A stretch of DNA of 43,724 nt from contig VXMU01000085.1 in the NCBI GenBank assembly GCA_009840945.1, positions 1 through 43,724 of the forward strand, read 5' to 3'. Made by a program: the position numbers and the translations under genes. This document shows positions 15,502 through 24,495 of this stretch, one piece after another (the stretch's first letter is position 1; the number at the start of each line of letters is the position of its first letter). This DNA is from Chloroflexota bacterium. Lineage in GTDB: Bacteria > Chloroflexota > Dehalococcoidia > UBA2979. A model generated the notes under the pieces. That model was not told where the DNA came from. It made no database searches and saw nothing but the letters and a program-made list of their open reading frames with translations.

Positions 15502-18126
15502 ATGAGCTTCTCGCGGTTTCACCTCAGCGACCTCCACGTCCACACACCACGCGATCCTCAACACCGTTACGGGAACGTCGGCGGGCCGACCCCGAATGCT
15601 GCCTTCGCGACCACCTTGGTGGAGGCTCACGCCTCAGCGGGCGTCGAGGTCATCGCCGTCACCGACCACAACAGTGTGGAGTGGTATCCGGAACTCCGCG
15701 ATGCTGGCGGAGTCGCCGGTGTGTATGTCTTTCCTGGAGTCGAAATCAGCGTCAACGGCTGCCACCTCACCCTCATTTGGGACCGCACTGAAGAGGGTTA
15801 TGAGCTTGCTCAACAGTTCTTGCTGACACTCTGGCCACCGGGAGATTCGAGGTTCTTCCCGAACGGCGACCCCCGACCCGTCTCAACAGGCCAAGTTCTC
15901 GATGTGGCCAAACGCGCGGTCGAACATCGCGCGCTCGTGCTCGCGCCCCACACGACGGCCAAGAACATGGGACTGTTCGCCCAGGGGGTCTGCAGGAACC
16001 ATGACGAGGTTGCGCAGAGCGGGTACGTCCTCGGGTTCGACGTGCACGGCAACCGGGGAGCAGATGTACTCAAGAACCCTAAGGGTGTATTCGGAAACGT
16101 CGCGCCATCCTGGTTCAGTTCGGGCGACGTTCGGTCCCTCGACGAGGTCGGGAAGCGCGCTACCTACTTGAAGCTGGCGCCCGAACCGACCCTCGAGGGG
16201 CTTCGGCAGGCCTTCCTCATGCGCGATACGCGTCTCTGGCTCCCCCAGTCGCTGCACTCCAAGTGGAATCACGTCTCCGAGGCGCAGTTCCTTGAGTCGC
16301 CCGAGCCCTCATGGCCCCGAGTTGAGGCCATCGAGATTGAGGGCGGATTCCACTCTGATCTGAGGGCCTCGCTCGCGCCAGGCCTCAACGCCATCATTGG
16401 GGGCAAAGGGACTGGGAAGTCCACACTGATTGAGATCCTTCGGTATGTGATTGACGGTCGGGCACCTCTCGTCGGTGATGGCGAAGCGAATCGGCGGTTC
16501 AACTTCAAGGCCAACGCGGAGGCGAGAGTCAGCGTCGTCGACCGCGAAGGCGAGCCCTACGTCGTTCACCGGAGTGGCGACGATCTGCCGGCGCGCCTGC
16601 TCCGCGACGGCCAGGAGACCGGAGTGGAAGTTCGACGCCGATTCGACGTGCGCATCTTCGGGCAACGTGAACTGCAAGAACTAGCCAACCGTGATGACGT
16701 CCTCCGAGAGTTTGTTGCGTCTCAGGCTGGTCCTCAGTGGGAAGACGCCCTCAAGGATGAGCGAGACCTCATCACGGACTTGGGGGTCGCCAATGCCGAA
16801 CTCGATCAGATTGAAGCAACGCTGGACCGCATGGAGGAGCACGTTGAGGAATTGAAGGACGTGGATGAGCGCTTGCTGCGAGCCCGGGACAAGGGTGCCG
16901 ACAGTCTAGTCGCGGAGTCCAACGCCCTAGCTGAGGCCGATCAGTCCGTGGCTGCGGCGGTGGGCTGGCCGAGCACCGTCTCCGCGGCGGTTGACAGTCT
17001 TGATGCCACCCTGCCTGCACCAGTCGTCGCGAACCATCCATTGATTCCCGAGGGCCTGCAGGGGCACCTGACGGTTCTGGCGGCAGAAGTTCAGGGCGCC
17101 GTCACCCGGCTTCGTTCCGCGGTTGACACTGCGGTCGCCGGCGCAGACGAGCCATCGGAGGAATGGGAAGCGAGCCTTCAAGGAGAGCGCAGTCGCCTTC
17201 AGGCTGAACTTGCCGACGCGGGCATCGGCAATCCGCAGGAACTCAACGCCCTCCAGAAGAGGAAGGCCGAGTTGACGGACCTAGTCGACGGGCGAGGGGG
17301 CGCGATCAAGCGAAAGGAGACCCTCGAGGCGGAGCGGAAGGTGCTTCTCGACTCGTTGGGCGATATTCGCCGGCAGAAGTCACGTGCGACGGAGGAAGCC
17401 GCGAGGGATCTGACCGACCGTGTTGGCGACCGCGTTCGCGTCAGGACCAACCCGCTGGCGGACCGCTCTCAGTTGTTCAGGCTCTTCGAGGGACAACTCC
17501 AAGGGCAGGGCGTGCTGAAGGCACAACTGGAGAAACTCGTCGGGTTTCAGCCCTCTGCGATCGCCGAGGCGATGCGCCAGGGCCCTGGGGCACTCGAAGA
17601 GCTTGGCTGCTCCGGATCGACGGCTTCAAAGGTTGCGGAACTCCCAGCTGCGACGGCAAGGGCCTGTGAGGAGTGCGACCTGCCGGATGAGGTGGTCGTC
17701 GAGATCAATCTCGGGGCAGAAGGAGCGGAGAATTGGATGTCTGTGCAGGATGTTTCTCCCGGCCAGCGGGCCACCGCGCTTCTAGCCCTCGCATTGGCGA
17801 GCGGTACGAGTCCGCTGATCATTGACCAGCCCGAGGACGACCTCGACAACCGCTACATCTACGCTGAGTTCGTGAGAGTCCTGGGCGATGTCTGCAAGAC
17901 GCGGCAGGTCATCGTTGCCACACACAATGCGAATGTGGCTGTGCTGGGGGATGCGGAGTTGGTGCTGGCACTCGACGCAGATGCCGGTCGAAGCCGGACG
18001 CTGGCGCTGGGGGCGCTTGAATCACCAAGCGTGGCCGAGACCGCCCGGACGATACTTGAAGGCGGCGACGAGGCATTCGAGGCAAGGCACCGCAGATACC
18101 GGGCCGCCGAACGTCGCACGGGTTAA
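15502..18126 (+). CDS. PHP-domain / SMC-like ABC ATPase (TrlF-like)
   Basis: This 874-residue fusion starts with a PHP phosphoesterase domain with metal-ligand motifs DLHVHT (about 10-15), TDHN (54-57), FPGVEIS, PHTTAK (149-154) and DVHGNR (180-185). An SMC/Rad50-type ATPase follows: Walker A GGKGTGKST (about 300-308), a coiled-coil-rich middle (about 420-690), signature SPGQRATALLALAL (752 on), Walker B LIIDQPEDDLDN and H-loop VATHN. The order suggests an ATP-gated nuclease or phosphatase acting on nucleic acid. Proteins of this architecture are annotated, from memory, as TrlF-family AAA-like ATPases and are frequent in defence islands. GGAGG lies 10 bases before ATG 15502. The neighbours (KAP, Fic, HicAB, HEPN) fit a defence role. 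Confidence 0.85.
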   Translation: MSFSRFHLSDLHVHTPRDPQHRYGNVGGPTPNAAFATTLVEAHASAGVEVIAVTDHNSVEWYPELRDAGGVAGVYVFPGVEISVNGCHLTLIWDRTEEGYELAQQFLLTLWPPGDSRFFPNGDPRPVSTGQVLDVAKRAVEHRALVLAPHTTAKNMGLFAQGVCRNHDEVAQSGYVLGFDVHGNRGADVLKNPKGVFGNVAPSWFSSGDVRSLDEVGKRATYLKLAPEPTLEGLRQAFLMRDTRLWLPQSLHSKWNHVSEAQFLESPEPSWPRVEAIEIEGGFHSDLRASLAPGLNAIIGGKGTGKSTLIEILRYVIDGRAPLVGDGEANRRFNFKANAEARVSVVDREGEPYVVHRSGDDLPARLLRDGQETGVEVRRRFDVRIFGQRELQELANRDDVLREFVASQAGPQWEDALKDERDLITDLGVANAELDQIEATLDRMEEHVEELKDVDERLLRARDKGADSLVAESNALAEADQSVAAAVGWPSTVSAAVDSLDATLPAPVVANHPLIPEGLQGHLTVLAAEVQGAVTRLRSAVDTAVAGADEPSEEWEASLQGERSRLQAELADAGIGNPQELNALQKRKAELTDLVDGRGGAIKRKETLEAERKVLLDSLGDIRRQKSRATEEAARDLTDRVGDRVRVRTNPLADRSQLFRLFEGQLQGQGVLKAQLEKLVGFQPSAIAEAMRQGPGALEELGCSGSTASKVAELPAATARACEECDLPDEVVVEINLGAEGAENWMSVQDVSPGQRATALLALALASGTSPLIIDQPEDDLDNRYIYAEFVRVLGDVCKTRQVIVATHNANVAVLGDAELVLALDADAGRSRTLALGALESPSVAETARTILEGGDEAFEARHRRYRAAERRTG

Positions 18127-18681
18127 CGCTCTAAGGCCGCGTACTCACCCTAGGCGCCTCGAGGGTCGCACTGGCCTGCTCGACCTTGTCCAGCGGCACG
18201 CCGATCTGGTCTTGGTTCGCGACACGCGGGCGACGGATGGGCGAACAGCGTGTCGGAGCGCACCGCCGTGCAGCGCACGGTGGAGGGTCCCCATACTAGG
18301 CGAAGCCGAGCGACGCACCGCTTGCGATGTCGCGGCTGGATTGCTTCACGTTCCAGCCCGAAGCCCACGCATACTCGATGCGGACGTGCGCTTCAGCCCC
18401 GACCCTCACTCTCGGGAGAGGAGCCGTCCAAGGGATGCCGGTGACCGGAGTCCGTACCGGGACTCATCGACACTGTTGATAGGCGGGGATCCCGAACTCA
18501 GACTCCGTTACCCTCCGGGTAGGCGTCGTCGCGTACCCGGCGGGAAGCGCCAGAGTTGCGGCGCAGTGCCGGACTAGCCCGCACAGCGAATGTGTGCAGG
18601 GACCTGCATATTCCACTCAGAATACCGTCAAATGTCAGCGCCGCGAGCATCGCCGAAGACGATAACTTGAGGTCGCAGGTC
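18127..18681. other. intergenic region, nothing recognised
   Basis: These 555 bases separate the defence-like genes from the glycan genes. Frames in it are short and of shadow composition. I saw no RNA gene and no convincing repeat. Confidence 0.5.
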
Positions 18682-19464
18682 ATGCGACAACTGATTACCA
18701 CGTCCCGCAGCGGCCCCCACATAGTGAGCCGTTCGACCACACCTCGGGTGCTCGTGCAGTTCTGGGATGACGCCTCATCCATCCCAGACGATGTACAGGA
18801 GTGCCTAGAGAGCTGGGTACCACTTGCGGCTGCCGGATTCGAACGGACGCTGTTGGACGATAGGTCAGCGCGGCTCTTCATCGAGAATCACTTCAGCGCA
18901 CGAAACGTCCGGGCCTTCGACCGCTGCAGTCATCCCGCGATGCGTGCCGACTACTTCCGGCTGTGCTTCATGTTGCGATTCGGCGGAATGTACGTCGACG
19001 CCGACGACGAGTATCAGGGTGCGGATGTCGAGCCATTGATTGGCAACGGCCAGCTCTGGCTTCAGCCACTCTGCTACGACATCGCGTCCGACTCGATGGT
19101 GGATGTGGCGAGCGCGCTCGCGGACACGGCGGAAGCAGCGCGGATTTTCTACGTCAACAACAACCCGCTCATCGCCGGACCAGGGCACCCAGTGATATCC
19201 GCAGCTCTGGAGCGCTCAACAGCTCTCCTGCTCGCGGCCAACAGGGCGAATCGTGACCTCCAGTCGCTGACTGGGCCCGGCAACCTTACTGCCAGCCTTG
19301 TGAGTCATGCCGTTCTCCAAGCTCGGGCGGGCGAGACGCAGGACTTCGAGTTCCTCACCGGGTGGGACGCGGTGGCCGTCAGCAAGTGGCCGCTCGCGTA
19401 CCGAGCCGACGAGCGCAATTGGAGGAATTGGGTACGGGGCGACGGAGAGGTGGACCGCGCCTGA
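18682..19464 (+). CDS. GT32-like (Gly_transf_sug) glycosyltransferase
   Basis: The product is about 260 residues. PRVLVQFWDDASSIPDDVQECLESW is the family N-terminal motif. It is followed by HPAMRADYFRLCFMLRFGGMYVDADDEYQG, which contains the DxD sugar-nucleotide/metal site (YVDADDEY). A tail with GPGNLTASL and FLTGWDAVAVSKWPL fits the OCH1/capsular GT32 fold. No signal or membrane helix is seen, so it acts on the cytoplasmic side in surface-polysaccharide assembly. ATG 18682 has GAGG nine bases upstream; the frame is open further upstream to a TTG at 18556. The next frame begins before or at this stop, implying a coupled pair. Confidence 0.8.
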   Translation: MRQLITTSRSGPHIVSRSTTPRVLVQFWDDASSIPDDVQECLESWVPLAAAGFERTLLDDRSARLFIENHFSARNVRAFDRCSHPAMRADYFRLCFMLRFGGMYVDADDEYQGADVEPLIGNGQLWLQPLCYDIASDSMVDVASALADTAEAARIFYVNNNPLIAGPGHPVISAALERSTALLLAANRANRDLQSLTGPGNLTASLVSHAVLQARAGETQDFEFLTGWDAVAVSKWPLAYRADERNWRNWVRGDGEVDRA

Positions 19465-21632
19465 ACAAGCTCTCGTTCTCGGACTTCCGGCAGAGCCTTC
19501 GGCATCACGGGCGGTTGCGCCTCAGATGGTTCGACTGGCGCCGACGCGCAGCCGTGTTCTCGCGGAGCAATGAACCCGGTGCGTTGCGTCGCATCTACGT
19601 GATCAACCTCGACCGGCGACCGGACCGGTGGCAGCGCGTCCGGCGAGAACTCGATCGCTTTCGAGACCGGCACGGCGAACGGCTCTCGGGGATTGCCCGA
19701 CGGTTCTCTGCCGTTGATGCGCGGTATCTGGAGGCGGCGCCCGACCCTACGGTGCTGGTTCCCCGGTTCACGCTGGCTGACCAGCTCACCGTCGATCCGA
19801 ACCCGCTACTTCGGATCGATGACGAGGCGCGTGCGCGTGAGATCAGGATGACCAAGCAGGAAGTCGCCGTGGCGCTTTCCCATATCGAGGTATGGAAGCT
19901 GATTGCCAACGGCGACGTATCGTGCGCGCTCGTGCTTGAAGACGATGTGTTCATGACCTACGGCTTCGCCCGCGACCTTGAGACAACGTGGTCGTCGCTC
20001 ACTCCAACGGGTGCAGACCAACCAGACTTCGACCTCCTGTACCTGGCTTTTGACGAAGTCGGCAATGCCTCCGCCACCCAGGATCGGGACCAAGCTCGTA
20101 AGCTACGGCAGCCGGGAATCTGGGAAGCGGCCGCCTACGTCCTCAGTCGCGACGGCGCGCGAAAGCTGCTCGATGCAACGCCCGTCTACGGCCCGATCGA
20201 TCTCTGGCTGAACATGCAGTTCGGGCGGTTGCGCGCATTCACTGCGGCGCGCCCTCTCATCGAGCAACGCATCGATGAGCCGTCTACCAATTCGTACTCT
20301 GTCATGCCCGTACTCGCCCAACTGGGAGTCATCACGCGCGAGAAGCCGCTCCTGCCGAGGACGAAGCGACTGCACGGGCCGGTGGTCGCCGTGGGCGACC
20401 AAGGCTCTGGGCTGACCGCGCTTGCCGGCGCCCTGTCCATGCTCGGCTATAGTTGCTGTAGCGACTTGGATCGACTGCCAGCAGTGGAGCAATCTCGTCT
20501 TCTCCGCGGCGAGCGCGGCCGACTGTTCAATGCGTATGTGAACATTGGCTCGCTCTCGTTCGAGGCACTCGAGCAGATCGGCAAGGCGTCTCGCAGCGCG
20601 CGGTTCATTACCACGTCCGCCGACCAGGTCTTGCCTCCCACCGTTCGCGACCGTGTCCTTCGGCTCACGCCTGAGGTGAAGGACAAGTGGGCAGCCCTCA
20701 GCGAGTTCCTCGACATCGACTATCCGGCCTTCCCCTATCCGACCGACCGCGACCTTGGCCGGCGCGCCCTGAGCCAACGGGCACCCCTGAAGAGCGCGCG
20801 GAAGTTGACCGAACTGAAGTCGGACCGCGGGCCGTGGATCCTGAGGCCACGCCGCGACTGGAGCGGCATCGCCCTCGACAGGGATCCCGCTTCGCCCGCG
20901 TCACTGGTGCGCGTTGACTGGGCCGCCGGCGACACGCTCGAAAACGCAGCCTGGAGACTCCGCGACGACACGTTCCCGAGCAACATGGCACTGTTCAGGC
21001 CAGCGAACGTCCGCCAGCTCCGAGGCCAAGCCTTGCTGACGCTCCGTCATGAGCAGACGCCGGTGCGCGCGCTCACGTCAGGAGCGATCGCGAGCACCGC
21101 CTCCTATCGCTATGGCAGGTTCAAAGCTGAGATTCGCCCGTCCGGTGTACCGGGCCTAATCACTGGTATGTTCCTGCACCGAAATGGGCCGCGCCAAGAG
21201 ATCGACGTCGAGTTCATCGGCAAGGACCCCAGCAAGATGCTCGTCAACGTCTTCTACAACCCGGGGCCAGAGGGCACGAAGCTCGAGTACGGCTACCGTG
21301 GCACGCCGACACTGGTCGATCTAGGTTTCGATGCCACCGCCGACTTCCATACCTACGAGATCGATTGGCTGCCGAACACGATCCGATGGCTCATCGACGG
21401 CGAGGTCGTCTACGAACGCATGACCTGGGATCCTACGCCGATCCCCAACCGACCTCTTCAGTTCAACCTCAACCTCTGGCACTCGCGATCAAGCGAGCTC
21501 GCGGGCACTCTCGCTTCGGCTGCCCTTCCGGCATCTGCGAGCCTTCGGTCGATCGAGATCCTCCGCAACGCCGGGTCGGCATCAGACGAACTGGTTGACT
21601 TAGTCGGCGCAAGCCCGGCGGGACACTCGTAG
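19362..21632 (+). CDS. three-part fusion: GT25 glycosyltransferase, P-loop sulfotransferase-like domain, GH16 glycoside hydrolase
   Basis: Residues about 75-320 are GT25: RRIYVINLDRRPDRWQRVRREL, then KQEVAVALSHIEVWKLI, CALVLEDDVF (DD metal site) and AAAYVLSRDGARKLL. Residues about 345-480 look like a small P-loop sulfotransferase: VVAVGDQGSGLTALAGALSMLGY, followed by KDKWAALSEFLDIDYPAFPYP. The C-terminal 230 residues are GH16: YGRFKAEIRPSGVPGLITGMFLHR, the catalytic EIDVEF, DFHTYEIDWLPNTIRWLIDGEVV and FNLNLWHS. No export signal is seen, odd for a GH16. The start is uncertain: the GTG at 19362 overlaps the previous gene by 103 bases, and later TTG/GTG codons up to about 19550 are possible. It probably builds, sulfates or remodels a surface glycan. 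Confidence 0.82.
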   Translation: MGRGGRQQVAARVPSRRAQLEELGTGRRRGGPRLNKLSFSDFRQSLRHHGRLRLRWFDWRRRAAVFSRSNEPGALRRIYVINLDRRPDRWQRVRRELDRFRDRHGERLSGIARRFSAVDARYLEAAPDPTVLVPRFTLADQLTVDPNPLLRIDDEARAREIRMTKQEVAVALSHIEVWKLIANGDVSCALVLEDDVFMTYGFARDLETTWSSLTPTGADQPDFDLLYLAFDEVGNASATQDRDQARKLRQPGIWEAAAYVLSRDGARKLLDATPVYGPIDLWLNMQFGRLRAFTAARPLIEQRIDEPSTNSYSVMPVLAQLGVITREKPLLPRTKRLHGPVVAVGDQGSGLTALAGALSMLGYSCCSDLDRLPAVEQSRLLRGERGRLFNAYVNIGSLSFEALEQIGKASRSARFITTSADQVLPPTVRDRVLRLTPEVKDKWAALSEFLDIDYPAFPYPTDRDLGRRALSQRAPLKSARKLTELKSDRGPWILRPRRDWSGIALDRDPASPASLVRVDWAAGDTLENAAWRLRDDTFPSNMALFRPANVRQLRGQALLTLRHEQTPVRALTSGAIASTASYRYGRFKAEIRPSGVPGLITGMFLHRNGPRQEIDVEFIGKDPSKMLVNVFYNPGPEGTKLEYGYRGTPTLVDLGFDATADFHTYEIDWLPNTIRWLIDGEVVYERMTWDPTPIPNRPLQFNLNLWHSRSSELAGTLASAALPASASLRSIEILRNAGSASDELVDLVGASPAGHS

Positions 21633-21709
21633 TCGCCCGGCGACCGCTCCGCTGCAGCATCCCGGTGCCAGCGCGATCAGCAGTTTGTCCCGGTCGTATC
21701 TCATCGAGA

Positions 21710-23314
21710 TCACTGACCTGGATCCTTCCGGTACGCCTGGTAGCGTTCGGAACTCCGGAGGAGGTACGCGCGCCCCTCAACCACGAATCCGTCTAATTCA
21801 CGTTCCACGGTGTAGGTGTCGAGGTCTGTCAGGTTGTTGATGAACCCCTTCCCACTGAAGTTGAGGGAGGTATTACACAGGACTCCGTATCCTGTCCGCG
21901 CCTTGAAGGCGACGAGCAGGTCGTAGAGGTGGGCGTTGGTGCGTCGGTTTACCGTTTGCAGCCGGGCCGTGCCGTTCACGTGCGTTACTGCGGCCAGCGC
22001 TTCCGTGTTGGCGCGATAGGTGAACAGCATGAAGGGGCTCTCGTGGTCGCAACCGAACCAACGCGCTGCATCGGCCTCTAGACAAACGGGCGCGATGGGT
22101 CGGAACTGCTCGCGCTGTTTGATCTCGTTCAGGCGCACCCTTGTGCTGTCATCGAACGGCGCGGCGAGGATGGACCTATTTCCGAGAGCGCGAGGGCCGA
22201 TCTCGTACCTGCCGCTGACCCACCCGAGGATCAGGCCCCGATTCAGCATGTCCGCGACCTCGTCGTAGCTCGCGTCCCGAACGTCGTAGCGGCCAGGGGC
22301 GACAGGTGCATCCGTCCTGAACGGAAGTCCCGAGTAGACATCCCATTCGATCTTGGCGTCGCCAGTGAAGTGGAGCTGAGCGTCGATCGCCGTTCCGATT
22401 GCTGAACCGGAATCGTTGGCGACGGGTGGCACAAAGACCTCAGAGAAAATCCCGGCCTCTTTCCACTTGGTGTTCCAGTCGCAGTTCAGGCCGCAACCTC
22501 CGGCGATCACCAACGGCAGACCTTTGCGCAGGTTCGTCTTCGCGAATCGGTGGAAGGTCTCGAAGATCCTGTCGCTAAAGATGCCGGCTAGGTTCCGGAA
22601 TTCTGCGTCATCCGTGCCTACGTTGTAATACGCGGATGACTCAAGTCGGTCGTAGAGGTCAAGTCGAACGTGTTCAGGGGATAGGAGGAACGCCATCAAC
22701 TCCTCCTCGTCAGCGGTGGGGGTGCTCCTTCGAGCGAAAGAGGCGAGCGCCATCAACTTGCCCGCGTCCGAGAAGCGGGAGAACGGGGCGTTCTTGGGGA
22801 ATGTCGGATCTGCCAGTCCGTAGAGCGAGGCATACCGGTTGCCTGGCTCGTTCATCACGTCGGCGATCCACGTGATGTTCACGTCTGGATCGATCTCGTA
22901 GAACGCGCCGATCGCCCCCTCCCACACCAGCGCGTAACAAGACGATCCCTGGGGAAAGGGCGACATGCCAAATCCACAAAGAAGGTGAGATCTCTCGTGC
23001 GAGGAGGAGAAGAACGAGACTGGCTTCCCGATCAAACTGCGACGGTCCACAGTGATTTCGTCTGTAGCGACGCCGCGATATCCAACGTGGGAGGGTGATC
23101 CAGTCGGGCGCGCCTCGCGTGGCCACCAGCCTCCGGTGCACACTACGTCGGGTACTTGCTCCAGTCGGCCGAGGGCTTCAACCAAGTCGTGGCTGGAGAG
23201 CGGGGTGTAGCGCCAGTTGGAGTCCTTCTCTGCTTCGACCGAGGATACGAGGTGGCCATCGCAAAGGTGGGCGACAGCTCCGTCGTGACCGGGGTTATAC
23301 GACAGGATGTCCAA
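21710..23314 (-). CDS. NodU/TobZ-type O-carbamoyltransferase
   Basis: The 534-residue product starts LDILSYNPGHDGAVAHLCDG, the family N-terminal motif, with an ASKHA/Kae1-like fold that forms carbamoyl-AMP. It continues with SSSHERSHLLCGFGM, LVWEGAIGAFYEID, LVIAGGCGLNCDWNTK and VPPVANDSGSAIG. The C-terminal transferase domain carries GRYEIGPRALGNRSILAAP and REQFRPIAPVCLEADA. These enzymes carbamoylate sugar hydroxyls in Nod factors, antibiotics and polysaccharides. The TTG at 23314 is chosen because GAGAAGGG lies 8 bases upstream and the conserved domain starts at once; the longer frame to 23440 is low-complexity. It converges on the glycosyltransferase pair and likely decorates the same glycan. 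Confidence 0.88.
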   Translation of the reverse strand: MDILSYNPGHDGAVAHLCDGHLVSSVEAEKDSNWRYTPLSSHDLVEALGRLEQVPDVVCTGGWWPREARPTGSPSHVGYRGVATDEITVDRRSLIGKPVSFFSSSHERSHLLCGFGMSPFPQGSSCYALVWEGAIGAFYEIDPDVNITWIADVMNEPGNRYASLYGLADPTFPKNAPFSRFSDAGKLMALASFARRSTPTADEEELMAFLLSPEHVRLDLYDRLESSAYYNVGTDDAEFRNLAGIFSDRIFETFHRFAKTNLRKGLPLVIAGGCGLNCDWNTKWKEAGIFSEVFVPPVANDSGSAIGTAIDAQLHFTGDAKIEWDVYSGLPFRTDAPVAPGRYDVRDASYDEVADMLNRGLILGWVSGRYEIGPRALGNRSILAAPFDDSTRVRLNEIKQREQFRPIAPVCLEADAARWFGCDHESPFMLFTYRANTEALAAVTHVNGTARLQTVNRRTNAHLYDLLVAFKARTGYGVLCNTSLNFSGKGFINNLTDLDTYTVERELDGFVVEGRAYLLRSSERYQAYRKDPGQ

Positions 23315-23729
23315 GCCGCGAACCCTTCTCGTTTGGTGAGTCGATGTAGTTCCCACGCAGGTTGTCGCCGAGTGAGGGCTCCGCCTGCTGCCGTGGGTGT
23401 CACGAGCACGGGTAGCAGGAACGGGAGGCTCTCGTGACATATCCTACGCGCGTCTGACCCCGCGGTCGCCGCGGGGGGTCGATGGGACGACAACTCGCTC
23501 GTCACACCAGTAGTAGCGCTCCACCAGGTTCACCTAGACGACTAGGTCCCAAGCATCGTCAAGGCCACTCCAGCTCATCACCGAGTGAGTTCAGCTCCTC
23601 CAGCCAATCGGAGATGGTGGGGATAGGTACGACGGCTTCGCCATGAGGCGCTCCCGCGGCCGGTCACCGAGATTCGTGCGCACGGTTCCGAGCGTTCCAA
23701 CCGGGAGGGATCTGCCGGGGCGTAGCGGT
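23315..23729. other. gene-poor stretch upstream of the carbamoyltransferase
   Basis: No gene is supported. It holds a perfect hairpin CCCCGCGG-TCG-CCGCGGGG (23458-23476), possibly a transcription barrier upstream of the carbamoyltransferase gene. Confidence 0.45.
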
Positions 23730-23921
23730 CTACCGCGGGCACGAACCCTCCGAGGCGGTCCAACGCTGCTTGTAGAGCTCGAACAGTTGGCCGACGGTGG
23801 CGGTCGACTCGTCGAGGTGGATCATCGCCATCTCCTCAGCGCGAGCGATCACCCGCAGATCGTAATGAATCGTAAGCCGCTCGCTGAGGGTCAGCGCAGC
23901 GAGGGTATTGTCCTCGGCCAT
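23730..23921 (-). CDS. small protein of unknown function
   Basis: The 63-residue product MAEDNTLAALTLSERLTIHY... is helical and amphipathic, with no signal peptide. The segment YDLRVIARAEEMAMIHLDE faintly recalls the C-terminal helix of DUF1003 proteins, but this is weak. GGAGGAA lies about 11 bases before the ATG, which supports a real gene. Its surroundings are decayed, so it could be a fragment of a longer gene. Confidence 0.4.
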   Translation of the reverse strand: MAEDNTLAALTLSERLTIHYDLRVIARAEEMAMIHLDESTATVGQLFELYKQRWTASEGSCPR

Positions 23922-24495
23922 TCTTCGGTTCTTCCTCCGATCAGGATCCGCGCCGTCGGGTGTAGACCAGGCCGACGGCCCAATTCACGCCCCCGGCAAC
24001 CCACTGGGCTGTGCGAGTCCTCGATAGTTGAACTTGCAGGCGTCCCCGGCCTCGAGGAACTCGGCCACCCGCCACTTCGGACGCTACGAGTCGAGTGGCG
24101 CGATACGTCACTATCCTTGGCACGAGCGCGCGAAGGCGTTGGCGGCCGAGCGCGCGTGCCTGAGTTCGATGATCCACGAGCTCATGAACAGGGCGTACGC
24201 CAGCCCCTACCGTCTGTGGTCGTCTTGTCGTGGTGGGCCCCAGATTGCTTCGTCGTATCGCCTCGTCCGACCGGGCTCATCTCCTCGAGCGAACGGACCT
24301 ACAGCGGCACAATCAACTCGAAGGTTCGTAGTACGGTCTCCCTTGGGGAGCCATCCCGAACCACACCGGCGGCAGGCCCTCGCGGCGCCCAACGCCGTCC
24401 TCGCGCACCTCGACCACGGTGTCACCCGCCGGCAGCCCCCCGAGGCGGGGCGCGTGCCGTTTCGATGGGCGACCCCGCGGCGGGTGAGGCCGGCC
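23922..24495. other. decayed coding DNA
   Basis: Two short protein-like pieces can be read on the minus strand: WRVAEFLEAGDACKFNYRGL (about 24010-24080), and LPAGDTVVEVREDGVGRREG with LPPVWFGMAPQGRPYYEPSS before a stop (about 24320-24435). Neither has a start or a complete domain, and I cannot assign a family. The composition differs from the intact genes on either side. Confidence 0.35.

Noticed and set aside
23730-23921. Assignment of the small protein to DUF1003
   Set aside because: Only a short helical segment is similar and the family's membrane helices are absent; left as unknown.
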